Shown: one piece after another, positions 18,333 to 26,755 of the stretch
Position numbering within the stretch: position 1 is the first letter of the stretch
Layout: each line of letters starts with the position of its first letter
From: an uncultured Neomegalonema sp.
GTDB lineage: Bacteria; Pseudomonadota; Alphaproteobacteria; Rhodobacterales; Rhodobacteraceae
Assembly: GCA_938008165.1 (NCBI GenBank)
Contig: CALLLP010000032.1
Span: 1 to 43,422, forward strand
Direction of reading: 5' to 3'
DNA: 43,422 bases
Program-made: the position numbers and the translations under genes
The notes under the pieces: model-generated
The model's database searches: none
What the model saw: the letters and a program-made list of their open reading frames with translations, nothing else
What the model was told of the DNA's origin: nothing

Positions 18333-19484
18333 CTATCCGGTCCTGAACCGAAGGTTGCCGCGTGTCAGGTCGCTGATCTCGCGGCATCCCATCAGGCGCA
18401 TGTCACGCTCGATTTCGGCCTTCATCAGTCCCAGCGCCCGCTCGACTCCCGGTTGACCGGCGGCGGCCAGCGGATAGAGATATCCGCGCCCGATGCCCAC
18501 GGCCTTTGCGCCCATCGACAGCGCCTTGAGAACATGCGTGCCGCGCTGCACGCCGCCATCCATCATGATATCGATCTCGTCTCCGACCGCATTCACGATT
18601 TCGTCGAGCTGATCGAAGGCCGCACGCGAGCCGTCGAGCTGCCGTCCGCCGTGGTTCGACAGGACGATCCCGGTGCAGCCGATCTCGACCGCCCGCCGGG
18701 CATCCGCCGCGCTCATGATGCCTTTCAGGCAGTATTGCCCGCCCCAGAATTCCACCATCTCGGCCACGTCGTCCCATGTCATCGAAGGGTCGAGCATCTC
18801 GGTAAAGTAACGCCCGATGGAGAGCGCACCGCCGCTCATATCCACATGATCGTCGAGTTGGGGCAGGGCGAATTTTTCGTGGGTGATGTAGTTGAGGCCC
18901 CAAAGGGGTTTGCGCATAAACTCGACCATGCCGCCGAGGGTCAGGCGAAACGGGATCGAGAATCCCGTGCGCAAATCGCGCTCGCGATTGCCGCCGGTGA
19001 TGGAGTCGACGGTCAGCATCATCACCTCGACCCCTGCTTCCTTCGCGCTTTCCATCATCGCGCGGTTGAGGCCGCGATCCTTATGAAAATAGAACTGGTA
19101 GCATTGGGGGTTGTCGTATTTCTTGCGCACTTCCGCGAGGCTGGTGGTGCCAAGGGACGAGACGCCGAACATGGTGCCAAACTTTGCCGCCGCCGCCGCG
19201 ACCGCGTTCTCGCCGTCATGGTGGAACAAGCGTTGCAGCGCGGTGGGCGAGCAATAGATCGGCAGGGCGAGTTTCTGGCCCATCACCTCGACCGACAGAT
19301 CGATATCCCTGACCCCCGCCAGCACATTCGGCACCAGATCGCATTCGTCGAAGGCCGCCGAATTGCGCCGGTAGGTGCCTTCGTCATCCGCCGCACCGTC
19401 GATGTAATTGAAGATCGGACCCGGCAGTCGCTTTCGGGCCAGGGTGCGAAAATCATGAAAGTTATGGCACTGGGAAAGGCGCAT
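18333..19484 (-). CDS. lldD: FMN-dependent L-lactate dehydrogenase (LldD family)
   Basis: Member of the FMN-dependent alpha-hydroxy-acid dehydrogenase family; oxidises L-lactate (or a related 2-hydroxy acid) to the 2-oxo acid and passes electrons to the respiratory chain. The 383-residue protein has the family length and blocks: FNYIDGAADDE with the active-site Tyr27, the FMN region SPTALQRLFHHDGE, LTVDSITGGNRERDLRTGF, the catalytic-base block VLSNHGGRQLDGS, the DGGVQRGTHVLKAL phosphate-binding loop, and GIGRGYLYPLAAAG. It has no export signal, so it acts at the inner face of the membrane. It is transcribed alone; no lactate permease or LldR regulator is visible nearby. Glycolate or other hydroxy acids are possible alternative substrates. 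Confidence 0.88.
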   Translation of the reverse strand: MRLSQCHNFHDFRTLARKRLPGPIFNYIDGAADDEGTYRRNSAAFDECDLVPNVLAGVRDIDLSVEVMGQKLALPIYCSPTALQRLFHHDGENAVAAAAAKFGTMFGVSSLGTTSLAEVRKKYDNPQCYQFYFHKDRGLNRAMMESAKEAGVEVMMLTVDSITGGNRERDLRTGFSIPFRLTLGGMVEFMRKPLWGLNYITHEKFALPQLDDHVDMSGGALSIGRYFTEMLDPSMTWDDVAEMVEFWGGQYCLKGIMSAADARRAVEIGCTGIVLSNHGGRQLDGSRAAFDQLDEIVNAVGDEIDIMMDGGVQRGTHVLKALSMGAKAVGIGRGYLYPLAAAGQPGVERALGLMKAEIERDMRLMGCREISDLTRGNLRFRTG

Positions 19485-19649
19485 GGGCGGGTATCCGACG
19501 AGTAAAGGGGTTATCCCATCAATCTAGCGATCCGATGGATGATTGAAAGGGCGACGGCATCGCGCAGGGCACTGGGCCGGAATACGCCGTTGTTGACGCT
19601 GGATGAGGGTTGATCCATGACGATATAACTCATCCATGAGGGGAAAATA

Positions 19650-21071
19650 ATGATGCGTTATCGCTCGATTGTACTGGGCCTGACCTGCGCCTGCATGGCC
19701 ATGACCGCCCGCGCCAACGACCAGTTCCAACACGATTTCAAATCGCTTTTGCAGGAATTACCGATTGCCGATCAAAAAGTCTCCATGCAGCCGAGACCGA
19801 TCGTGTTCGAGGGCAAGGAAACCCCCGGTCAGCACGATTGTTTCTGGATGGGGCCGGTCTATGCGGGGGCCTTCAATATCGCCTATCCCGACGGGGGCGC
19901 GGTCTATTGGGCGACAACATTTTCGATGCCTGAGAACGCCCCGGATGCTTATCTGGAGATCACGGGCAACTTTCCGCAGGCGCGCTATATGTCGCTGCAC
20001 AGCTATACCGAAGGAGGCGCGCCCTATGACCGGATCATGGATGTTGATATCGTGCCCGATGCGGGCAGCGAAAACCCCTATCTGAGCGGCCAGTACGGCG
20101 ATGCGATGGGCTATACCCTGCGTGTGATGCAGGGCGAGGCGCCGCCGGATCGTGCGCCAAATACCGTCTATTTCGGCCCGGCGGATAAGGTGGATCGCAG
20201 CCCCATATTGCTGCGTCATTACATCCCTGAGACGGGCGACGACCTGACCGGGGGCGCGGGTTTGCCCGCTGTGACGCTGGTGATGGCGGATGGCACCCGG
20301 CTGAACGGCCAAGCCGCCTGCGATGCGCTGGGCAGCCCCGGACCGGACGATCCGCAGCGCGTGCTGATTTCGCCTGCCTTGGCGCAGGAAGATTTCGACA
20401 AGATGCTCGAAAAACCCGCCGTGGCACAGAATTACCTGCATACCAAAAAGGAAGAATGGGATGTTTTCTGGGACCCGCGTATCAATCTGATGGCCTTCAT
20501 GTCGCCCAAATTGCAGGAGGTGATGAAGACGGCCGCGCGGGTCGGGTTTGTCCCCAAGACATCCGGGTTCTATGCCAATCTCGACAATGAATATGTGTCG
20601 ATTGCCTTGAACGAGGATTTCGGCAAGGTTGTCGTGCTGGAGGCCAAGATGCCCCGCATTCCCGCGAAGGGGGCGGATATGGTGCGCCCCGAAGACTACG
20701 ACCTGCGCTATTGGTCGCTCTGCACGAATGAGTCGCTGGTCACGACGCGGTTTTCGGATTGCATCTATGACAGCGAGGTCACGCTGGACGCGGATCGCCA
20801 TTATAAGATCGTGGTCAGCAAGGCGGCGAACCGGCCTGTGAATGCCCGACCCGAATGCGGTGTCAGTTGGCTCGATTGGGGCGAGGCGGGCGATGGTGCG
20901 GGGCATCCGCAAATCACCGCTCTGCTGCTGCGGAATATGGCTCCGAACCCTGCATTTGGTGCGGCGGTGCAGGATATTCCGGGTCCGGGAATGGAACGTG
21001 CGACGATGGGATCGTATTTGCCCAAGCCGGTCTACATGACCCGTGCGGCCTTTGAAGGCCGGGGGTGCTGA
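19650..21071 (+). CDS. hypothetical periplasmic/secreted protein
   Basis: A 473-residue protein with a signal peptide (about residues 1-22, RYRSIVLGLTCACMAMTARA). The mature part is rich in aromatic and beta-strand-like segments, such as GAVYWATTFSMPENAPDAYLE, ARYMSLHSYTE, DLRYWSLCTNES and CIYDSEVTLD, and ends in a cysteine (FEGRGC). The repeated pattern of aromatic YW...F blocks suggests two related beta-sandwich halves, but I do not recognise the family and make no functional call. The ATG at 19650 has GAGGGG six bases upstream, so expression looks efficient. It is divergent from lldD (about 165 bases between starts) and convergent with glsA. The lack of any enzyme signature leaves a binding or structural role possible. 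Confidence 0.75.
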   Translation: MMRYRSIVLGLTCACMAMTARANDQFQHDFKSLLQELPIADQKVSMQPRPIVFEGKETPGQHDCFWMGPVYAGAFNIAYPDGGAVYWATTFSMPENAPDAYLEITGNFPQARYMSLHSYTEGGAPYDRIMDVDIVPDAGSENPYLSGQYGDAMGYTLRVMQGEAPPDRAPNTVYFGPADKVDRSPILLRHYIPETGDDLTGGAGLPAVTLVMADGTRLNGQAACDALGSPGPDDPQRVLISPALAQEDFDKMLEKPAVAQNYLHTKKEEWDVFWDPRINLMAFMSPKLQEVMKTAARVGFVPKTSGFYANLDNEYVSIALNEDFGKVVVLEAKMPRIPAKGADMVRPEDYDLRYWSLCTNESLVTTRFSDCIYDSEVTLDADRHYKIVVSKAANRPVNARPECGVSWLDWGEAGDGAGHPQITALLLRNMAPNPAFGAAVQDIPGPGMERATMGSYLPKPVYMTRAAFEGRGC

Positions 21072-21105
21072 GATTGTTGTCCCTGTGACGTGACTCTGGC
21101 TGCCC

Positions 21106-21136
21106 TTGCCCCGTATCCGCTGCGGGGCGGGGGCAA
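21106..21136. terminator. possible bidirectional terminator hairpin
   Basis: TTGCCCC (21106-21112) pairs with GGGGCAA (21130-21136) in the 82-base gap between two convergent genes. An alternative inner pairing is CCCCG/CGGGG. There is no T-run on either strand, so confidence is limited. Confidence 0.35.
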
Positions 21137-21153
21137 TGTATTGGCAAGAATGC

Positions 21154-22086
21154 CTATCCTTCGCCGAAGACCGACCAGCCTGTTTCCCGTGCCAGCATCT
21201 CCAGCGCCATTGTGCCCAGTTGCGAATTGCCGACGGTGTTCAGCCCCGGCGACCACACGGCGATAGAAGCCTTGCCCGGCGCAATCGCGAGGATGCCGCC
21301 GCCGACGCCGCTTTTGCCCGGAAGGCCGACATCGAAGGCGAATTGCCCCGATCCATCGTAATGGCCACAGGTCAACATCAGCGAATTGACCCGCCGCGCG
21401 CGGGCGGGGGTGATGATCGTCTCGCCTGTTGGGCCGATGCGCCCGGCAAAGGCGAATATCCGCCCGGCCAGCGCGAGTTGCTCGCAGGTCATGGCAATCG
21501 CGCATTGACGGAAATAAACGGCGAGGGTCTGTTCCGGATCATGGGTCACGGTCCCCGCCGCGCGCATGAAATGGGCCAAGGCGCGGTTGCGAAAGCCGGT
21601 CTTGCGCTCGGAGGAGGCCACCGCGCTATCGATTTCGATGCTGTCGTCTTCGGTGATACGCCGCATGAAGGCGAGAATCGCCGCAACCGCATCATCCGGC
21701 CCGCGCCCGGCCAGCAGGATATCCGAGACGACGATGGCTCCGGCATTGATCAGCGGATTGCGGGGAATGCCGTTATCGGATTCGAGCTGTACGATGGAGT
21801 TGAACGGGTCGCCCGACGGCTCGCGCCCGACCCGTTGCCAGCACGCCTCCCCCAAACATTCGAGGGCGAGCGAGAGGGTGAACACCTTTGACACGCTCTG
21901 GATTGAAAAGGGCCGCGCCGCCTCTCCCGCCGAGATGACCCGGCCATCGGCGGTCGCCACCGCAATGCCGAAATGCCGGGGATCGACCTTGGACAATTCG
22001 GGGATGTAATCCGCCACCCGTCCCCGGTCGATTTCGCGGGCCATGGCGGCGGTGATGCGGTCGAGGATGGCGGCCATCGCGGTCAT
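21154..22086 (-). CDS. glsA: glutaminase GlsA
   Basis: Hydrolyses L-glutamine to glutamate and ammonia in the cytoplasm; serine-dependent beta-lactamase-like fold. The 310-residue product has normal length and shows the catalytic Ser-x-x-Lys dyad in [10 protein letters not shown] (Ser64, Lys67), the [14 protein letters not shown] block, [15 protein letters not shown], the [15 protein letters not shown] segment and the C-terminal [14 protein letters not shown] and [10 protein letters not shown] motifs. The ATG at 22086 overlaps the stop of the upstream flavoenzyme gene (ATGA), so the two are probably translated together. Ammonia released could feed metabolism or buffer acid stress; here it is paired with an amino-acid dehydrogenase, suggesting an amino-acid catabolic unit. 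Confidence 0.95.
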   Translation of the reverse strand: MTAMAAILDRITAAMAREIDRGRVADYIPELSKVDPRHFGIAVATADGRVISAGEAARPFSIQSVSKVFTLSLALECLGEACWQRVGREPSGDPFNSIVQLESDNGIPRNPLINAGAIVVSDILLAGRGPDDAVAAILAFMRRITEDDSIEIDSAVASSERKTGFRNRALAHFMRAAGTVTHDPEQTLAVYFRQCAIAMTCEQLALAGRIFAFAGRIGPTGETIITPARARRVNSLMLTCGHYDGSGQFAFDVGLPGKSGVGGGILAIAPGKASIAVWSPGLNTVGNSQLGTMALEMLARETGWSVFGEG

Positions 22087-23171
22087 GTGAAGCGCTCCGG
22101 TGACAGGGCGGCGACGGTGCCCGCATCCAGAACCGGCGCGCGGCCCGCGATCCGGTCGGCGGCAAATTGCGACAGGGCGGGGGCAGTCTGGATTCCGTAT
22201 CCACCCTGACCCGCAAGCCAGAAAAATCCTTCCGCATCGGGCGCGAAGCCCGCGACGGGGGTGCGGTCGGCGGTAAAGCTGCGCAGACCCGCCCATGTGC
22301 GCTCGACCCGCGTGACCTTCACGGTCGTCATCCGCTCGAAGCGGTCGATTCCTTCGGCGAGGACCATATCGTCGGGCCATGCATCCTGTGGCTCTACCGG
22401 GTCTTCATCGGCGGGGGAGACCATCAGCTTGCCCGATTGCGGCTTGGCGTACCAATCTTCTTGCAGCGAGCCGAACAGAGGCCAGCTTTCGGCCCCCTCC
22501 GGTGCGGGGATAAGGGCGGCGGAGCGGCGCAGGGGGCGTAATCCGACCGTTCGGATACCGGCGCGGTCCGCCACGACATCCGCCCATGCTCCGGCGGCAT
22601 TGACGAGTACAGGGGCCTCGAACACGCCTGCCGGGGTCGTCACCCGCCATCGCCCGGCCATCCGCTCGATGTCGGTCGCCTCCGCTTTGGTGACGATTTT
22701 ACCGCCATGGCGGCGCAGGATGCGGGTGAACCCGCCCAGCAACAGATCGACATCGATATCGCTGGCATCGCGCTCAAGCGCCGCGCCGATCAGTGCAGCG
22801 TGGCGCAGCACAGGCACCATCGCGACGGCTTCGCGCGGTGACAGGCGCTCGATGCCCGTCGCATGGGCGGCGTCAGCCAGCAGGGCCTCATCCCCTTCGC
22901 CCGCGAGCAGTAACTCGCCCCGTGGACGGAGCAGCGGTCCATCCGAGAGCGCGCCGGGATTGCGAAAAACCGGCTCGCTGGCGGCATTGAGCGCCTTGAG
23001 GACCGTATTGCCGTAATTGAGCACGAAGATTGCCGCCGAACGCCCGGTAGAATGGGTGCCGGGGGCCGTCTCGCGCTCCAGCACGATAACCTGTGCATCG
23101 GGCGATAGGTGGGCTGCGGCGCCGATGCCCGCAATGCCGCCGCCAATGATCAGGACATCCGCCGTATTCAT
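22083..23171 (-). CDS. FAD-dependent D-amino-acid dehydrogenase, D-arginine dehydrogenase (DauA)-like
   Basis: A 362-residue DAO-superfamily flavoenzyme. From memory of Pseudomonas D-arginine dehydrogenase it matches block by block: the dinucleotide fold [13 protein letters not shown] (GxGxxG at 10-15), [10 protein letters not shown] (His40 in the place of its active-site histidine), [30 protein letters not shown], and the C-terminal TWAGLRSF followed by [16 protein letters not shown]. These enzymes oxidise D-amino acids, especially basic ones, to 2-oxo acids plus ammonia and pass electrons to a quinone-type acceptor. The start at 23171 overlaps the GNAT stop (ATGA), and the stop overlaps the glsA start. 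Substrate range is not provable by eye; a general D- or secondary-amine dehydrogenase remains possible. Confidence 0.8.
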   Translation of the reverse strand: MNTADVLIIGGGIAGIGAAAHLSPDAQVIVLERETAPGTHSTGRSAAIFVLNYGNTVLKALNAASEPVFRNPGALSDGPLLRPRGELLLAGEGDEALLADAAHATGIERLSPREAVAMVPVLRHAALIGAALERDASDIDVDLLLGGFTRILRRHGGKIVTKAEATDIERMAGRWRVTTPAGVFEAPVLVNAAGAWADVVADRAGIRTVGLRPLRRSAALIPAPEGAESWPLFGSLQEDWYAKPQSGKLMVSPADEDPVEPQDAWPDDMVLAEGIDRFERMTTVKVTRVERTWAGLRSFTADRTPVAGFAPDAEGFFWLAGQGGYGIQTAPALSQFAADRIAGRAPVLDAGTVAALSPERFT

Positions 23172-23767
23172 CGGGGTCTGACCAGTTGCCATTCCAGATG
23201 CGCCTTCACCGTGGGCCATTCCGGGGCGGTGATCGAATAGACCGCCGTGTCGCGGATCGTGCCATTCGCCATGATCATATGCGCCCGCAGGATGCCGTCG
23301 AGTTTTGCGCCGAGTCGCTCGATGGCGCGGCGGCTCTGGTGATTGATGTGATGGGTGCGAAATTCAACGGCGAGGCAGTTCAACCCCTCGAAAGCATGGC
23401 GCAGCAGCATCAGCTTGCATTCGGTATTGATCGGCCCGCGCTGGACGGATTGACGATACCATGTCGACCCGATCTCGACCCGGCGCGTGGCGGCGTCGAT
23501 ATTCATATAGGTCGTCATCCCCACGGCACGCCCGGTTGCATCGAGCACCGCAAAGGGTAGCATCGAGCCAGCTGCGCGCAGGGCCAAGCGCCGCTCGATC
23601 TCGTCCGGGACGGCGGCGGGGGCGGGGACCGTCGTGTACCACAGGCTGTTCAGATCGCCATCCGCCGAGGCCGCGCGCAGGTCGTCGGCATGATCCTGCG
23701 ACAAGGGGACGAGGGCGGCATGGGTGCCGCGCAATGTGGTGATGGGGGGCCAAGGGGAGTGGGTCAT
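23168..23767 (-). CDS. GNAT N-acetyltransferase, RimJ/RimL-like
   Basis: A 199-residue protein of the GNAT family, transferring acetyl from acetyl-CoA to an amine. It has an N-terminal LRGTHAALVPLSQDHADDL strand-helix opening typical of RimJ/RimL-like members, a central IGSTWYRQSVQRGPINTECKLMLLRHAFE region (beta4 and pyrophosphate loop, less glycine-rich than usual), and the late NHQSRRAIERLGAKLDGILR helix. The substrate is unknown: some relatives act on ribosomal proteins, others on free amino acids or antibiotics. It lies first in an overlapping trio with the D-amino-acid dehydrogenase and glutaminase, so a small amino-acid-derived amine is a reasonable guess. There is a gap of 48 bases to the upstream DUF4174 gene. 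Confidence 0.82.
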   Translation of the reverse strand: MTHSPWPPITTLRGTHAALVPLSQDHADDLRAASADGDLNSLWYTTVPAPAAVPDEIERRLALRAAGSMLPFAVLDATGRAVGMTTYMNIDAATRRVEIGSTWYRQSVQRGPINTECKLMLLRHAFEGLNCLAVEFRTHHINHQSRRAIERLGAKLDGILRAHMIMANGTIRDTAVYSITAPEWPTVKAHLEWQLVRPR

Positions 23768-23815
23768 GGGGGGCAGACTCGCGCATCGTTCAGACGCGTA
23801 ACCAGACCATGCCCG

Positions 23816-24187
23816 TCAATCCGCGTCCAGCTTCCATCGCCGCATCGGCATCGCATCGATCGCGGCGTTGAACACCGCACCCGGAACAACGCCCTGTTCG
23901 CGCGCTTTCTCGCCCCCGTCCAATCCCACAAGAACCACCGTAAAGCCATCCGGTGCAAATCGATCCCTGAGAGCCGATTGCGCATGTGCATCGATCACGA
24001 TCACATTGCGCCGCTCGCGCAGGGCGTCGGCGGCCTTGGCGAATTGTGTCAATTGCCGGTCGAGGCGCGCGCCGTCCCCGGCGGTGAAGACAATAATCGG
24101 GCGCGCCTGCCAGCCATAGGGGGCGAGGGTGTCGGCGGGGGTGGCATAGGCCAGCAATCCCGCGAGCAGGGCGGTGGTTTGTTCCAT
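23816..24187 (-). CDS. DUF4174 family protein
   Basis: A 123-residue protein resembling DUF4174, a small thioredoxin-like family without assigned function. Visible features: a weakly hydrophobic N-terminus (EQTTALLAGLLAYATPAD) that may be a signal peptide, RPIIVFTAGDGARLDRQL, a middle strand RNVIVIDAH, FTVVLVGLDGGEKAREQG, and the C-terminal AIDAMPMRRWKL typical of the family. There is no CxxC pair, so it is not a redox thioredoxin. It lies between the acyltransferase (20 bases upstream) and GNAT (48 bases downstream) genes, in the same direction. Confidence 0.7.
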   Translation of the reverse strand: MEQTTALLAGLLAYATPADTLAPYGWQARPIIVFTAGDGARLDRQLTQFAKAADALRERRNVIVIDAHAQSALRDRFAPDGFTVVLVGLDGGEKAREQGVVPGAVFNAAIDAMPMRRWKLDAD

Positions 24188-24207
24188 CTATCGGGAATTA
24201 GGGCGCG

Positions 24208-25059
24208 CTATTCGCCATTCCAGCCATAGCCGAGATGCTCGAATGGCTGACTCGACAGGCCATAGACGGAGGCGCGCAGAAAATCCATCAGCGCCACGAC
24301 ATTGCTGCGATGCGCCTCGATGGCCGCGCGCTCGACCGGGTCGCCAAGGCGCATGCGCACGGGGCGGGCGATGCCATTGCGGAATTCGTTGATCAGCAAC
24401 GCATAGCGCAGGGTCTGGCTGAGATGGGTGACGACCTGAAACAGCTTGCTGTTCTGCCCCTCGAAATGCAGCGGGATCACCTGCGCTTCCGGGTGGAGGG
24501 CCAGCTTGGCCGTGAAATTCTTCCAGCGCGGATCGATCGCCTGTCCGAAGGGCGTCGGCGCGGTCGAGACGCAGCCACCGGGGAAGATCGCGATGGCGCC
24601 GCCCTCATCGAGAAACTTCAGCGCTTCGCGGCGGGTTTGCAGGTTGAGGGCATGGGCCTCGCGGGTATTGTCGAAATCGATGGGCAAGAGATGGGCGTTC
24701 ACCTCCGGCGCGCGGCTGAATACGGTATGCGCGACGATCTTGAAATCCTTGCGCTGCATCGACATCAACCGACCGAGTGCCAACCCGTCGAGAATTCCGA
24801 ATGGATGATTCGCGATCACCACCGTCGGTCCGCTGGCCGGAATGTTTTCGGGCGATCCGGCGAGGAAATCGAGCCGCACGCGATATCGCTCCTGCATCAC
24901 CGCCCAGAAATCGCGGCCTTCGGCGACATCGCGTTCATACCCCGAAGCCATGCGGATCAGGCGCGGGCGGCCGCTGAGATTCTCGATGGTGCGGATCAGG
25001 GCGCGGGCCGGGCGGGTTTCAGCGGACCAAGCGTAGCTGATTTCCGAAGCTGTAGACAT
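24208..25059 (-). CDS. 1-acyl-glycerophosphate-type lysophospholipid acyltransferase (PlsC-like)
   Basis: A 283-residue acyltransferase. It carries the catalytic HxxxxD box NHPFGILDG, a substrate/backbone segment LPIDFDNTREA, the acyl-acceptor phosphate-binding motif AIFPGGCVSTAP, and a late VIPLHFEGQNS block. Members transfer acyl chains to lysophosphatidic acid, lyso-ornithine lipid or similar acceptors at the inner membrane. The start at 25059 has AGGAG seven bases upstream. It is the first of a leftward series and is divergent from the GMC oxidoreductase gene with about 85 bases between starts. No partner OlsB is visible, so an ornithine-lipid role is not supported by context. Confidence 0.82.
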   Translation of the reverse strand: MSTASEISYAWSAETRPARALIRTIENLSGRPRLIRMASGYERDVAEGRDFWAVMQERYRVRLDFLAGSPENIPASGPTVVIANHPFGILDGLALGRLMSMQRKDFKIVAHTVFSRAPEVNAHLLPIDFDNTREAHALNLQTRREALKFLDEGGAIAIFPGGCVSTAPTPFGQAIDPRWKNFTAKLALHPEAQVIPLHFEGQNSKLFQVVTHLSQTLRYALLINEFRNGIARPVRMRLGDPVERAAIEAHRSNVVALMDFLRASVYGLSSQPFEHLGYGWNGE

Positions 25060-25144
25060 TTCCGTGCTCCTGAAAGCATGGGTGGACAGGCTGCATGACC
25101 GTATAGCATGGATTTCATGACAGCTTTTTGTAACGGGGCGGAAC

Positions 25145-26755
25145 TTGAGCGAAATTTACGACTTTATCGTCGTCGGGGCAGGGTCGGCGGGTTGTGCATT
25201 GGCGGCGCGGTTGAGCGAGGATGAAAAGTACACGGTGCTTTTGCTGGAGGCTGGCGGCTCCGACAAGCGATTTATGGTCCAGATGCCGATGGGCTATGGC
25301 AAGGTTTATTATGACCAGCGCGTGAATTGGAAATACGAGACAGAGCCGGTTCCCGCGCTGGGCAACCGGCGCAGTTACTGGCCGCGCGGCAAGGTTCTGG
25401 GCGGGTCCAGCTCGATCAATGCGATGGTCTATGTGCGCGGGCACCCGAATGATTTTAATAACTGGGCGGTTCCCGGCTGGGATTGGGGATCGGTCGGGCC
25501 GGTCTTTCGCCGGATGGAGGATTGGCAGGGCGGCGGCGATCAGAGGCGCGGCAAGGGGGGGCCGTTATCCGTCACGAATACCGAAGGCGCGGTTCATCCG
25601 CTCTGCGATACCTATCTCGATGCGGCGCGCGAGGCGGGCCTTGGGGTGACGCCGGATTATAACGGTTCCTGCATGGAGGGTGCGGCGCTCTACCAGATCA
25701 CGACGCGCAATGGCTGGCGTGCGAGTGCGGCGCGGTCCTATCTGCGCCCGGCGGCGGGGCGATCCACCCTGCGCGTCCTGACCCATGCCCATGTAGAGCG
25801 GATCGAAAGGGCGCAGGAGGGCCGCGTGACCGGGGTGCGATATCGGCATAGGGGCGCAATGCGGGTCGCGACGGCGCGGCGCGAGGTAATCCTGTCCGGC
25901 GGTGCGGTCAACTCGCCGCATTTGCTGATGGTCTCCGGCATCGGGCCGGGGCGAATGCTCTCGGAACTGGGAATCGCGGTGCAGCAGGATGTGCCTGAGA
26001 TCGGACAAAATCTTCAGGATCATCTCGGCTATGACCACCTCTACCGCTCGACCGTGCCAACGCTGAACCAGATGCTTGGGCCATGGTACGGAAAGCTGCG
26101 CGAGGGGCTGCGGTTCCTGCTGGCGCGCAAGGGGCCGCTGACTCTGAGTCTCAATCAGGCGGGGGGGTTCGTCACCGTCGAGCAGAACGGGCATGGGCCT
26201 GATATCCAGCTTTATTTCTCGCCCGTCAGCTATACCCGTGCCCCGGTCGGCACGCGCCCGCTGATGTCGCCCGACCCGTTTCCCGGCTTTTTGCTGGGCT
26301 TCAATCCATGCAGACCGACAAGCCGGGGGGCGATTACCCTGCGCACAGCCGATCCGGCCGCGCCGCCGGTCATCCATCCCAATTACCTCGATACCGACTA
26401 TGACCGCCGGATGATGATCGCAGGCACGCGCCTGATCCGCCGTCTGGCCGCCACGGATGCCTTCGCGCGCGTCATCGACCGCCGCATCGTGCCCGATCCC
26501 GATGACGAGAGCGACGAGGCCATTCTTTCCCATGTGCGCGAGGCGGCTTGGACGGTGTTTCACGCCTGCGGCACCTGTCGGATGGGCACGGATAAGGGGT
26601 CGGTGGTGGATGAGCGCCTGCGCCTGCGCGGGGTGGAGGGGCTGCGCGTGGCCGATGCGTCGGTGTTTCCCGCTGTGCCGAGCGGTAATACCAACGCCCC
26701 CGCGATCATGGTCGGAGAGCGCGCCGCTGACCTTATTCTGGAGGATGCCCGATGA
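25145..26755 (+). CDS. GMC-family FAD oxidoreductase (choline/alcohol dehydrogenase-like)
   Basis: A 536-residue GMC flavoenzyme, which oxidises a primary or secondary alcohol with FAD. The FAD-binding N-terminus is DFIVVGAGSAGCALA, the family signature is RGKVLGGSSSINAMVYVRG, and the second signature is GGAVNSPHLLMVSGIGP. The catalytic His lies in AWTVFHACGTCRMG and the partner Asn in PSGNTNAPAIMVGE. The start is TTG at 25145; no ATG fits. The stop overlaps the ATG of the next gene. It leads a three-gene operon with an enolase-superfamily enzyme and a ketopantoate-reductase-like enzyme, so its substrate is probably a polyol or hydroxy-acid precursor rather than choline; no betaine-aldehyde dehydrogenase is present. 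Confidence 0.88.
   Translation: MSEIYDFIVVGAGSAGCALAARLSEDEKYTVLLLEAGGSDKRFMVQMPMGYGKVYYDQRVNWKYETEPVPALGNRRSYWPRGKVLGGSSSINAMVYVRGHPNDFNNWAVPGWDWGSVGPVFRRMEDWQGGGDQRRGKGGPLSVTNTEGAVHPLCDTYLDAAREAGLGVTPDYNGSCMEGAALYQITTRNGWRASAARSYLRPAAGRSTLRVLTHAHVERIERAQEGRVTGVRYRHRGAMRVATARREVILSGGAVNSPHLLMVSGIGPGRMLSELGIAVQQDVPEIGQNLQDHLGYDHLYRSTVPTLNQMLGPWYGKLREGLRFLLARKGPLTLSLNQAGGFVTVEQNGHGPDIQLYFSPVSYTRAPVGTRPLMSPDPFPGFLLGFNPCRPTSRGAITLRTADPAAPPVIHPNYLDTDYDRRMMIAGTRLIRRLAATDAFARVIDRRIVPDPDDESDEAILSHVREAAWTVFHACGTCRMGTDKGSVVDERLRLRGVEGLRVADASVFPAVPSGNTNAPAIMVGERAADLILEDAR

Noticed and set aside
18453..19505. 350-codon forward frame opposite lldD
   Set aside because: Shadow of lldD with His/Ala/Arg-rich filler and no motif.
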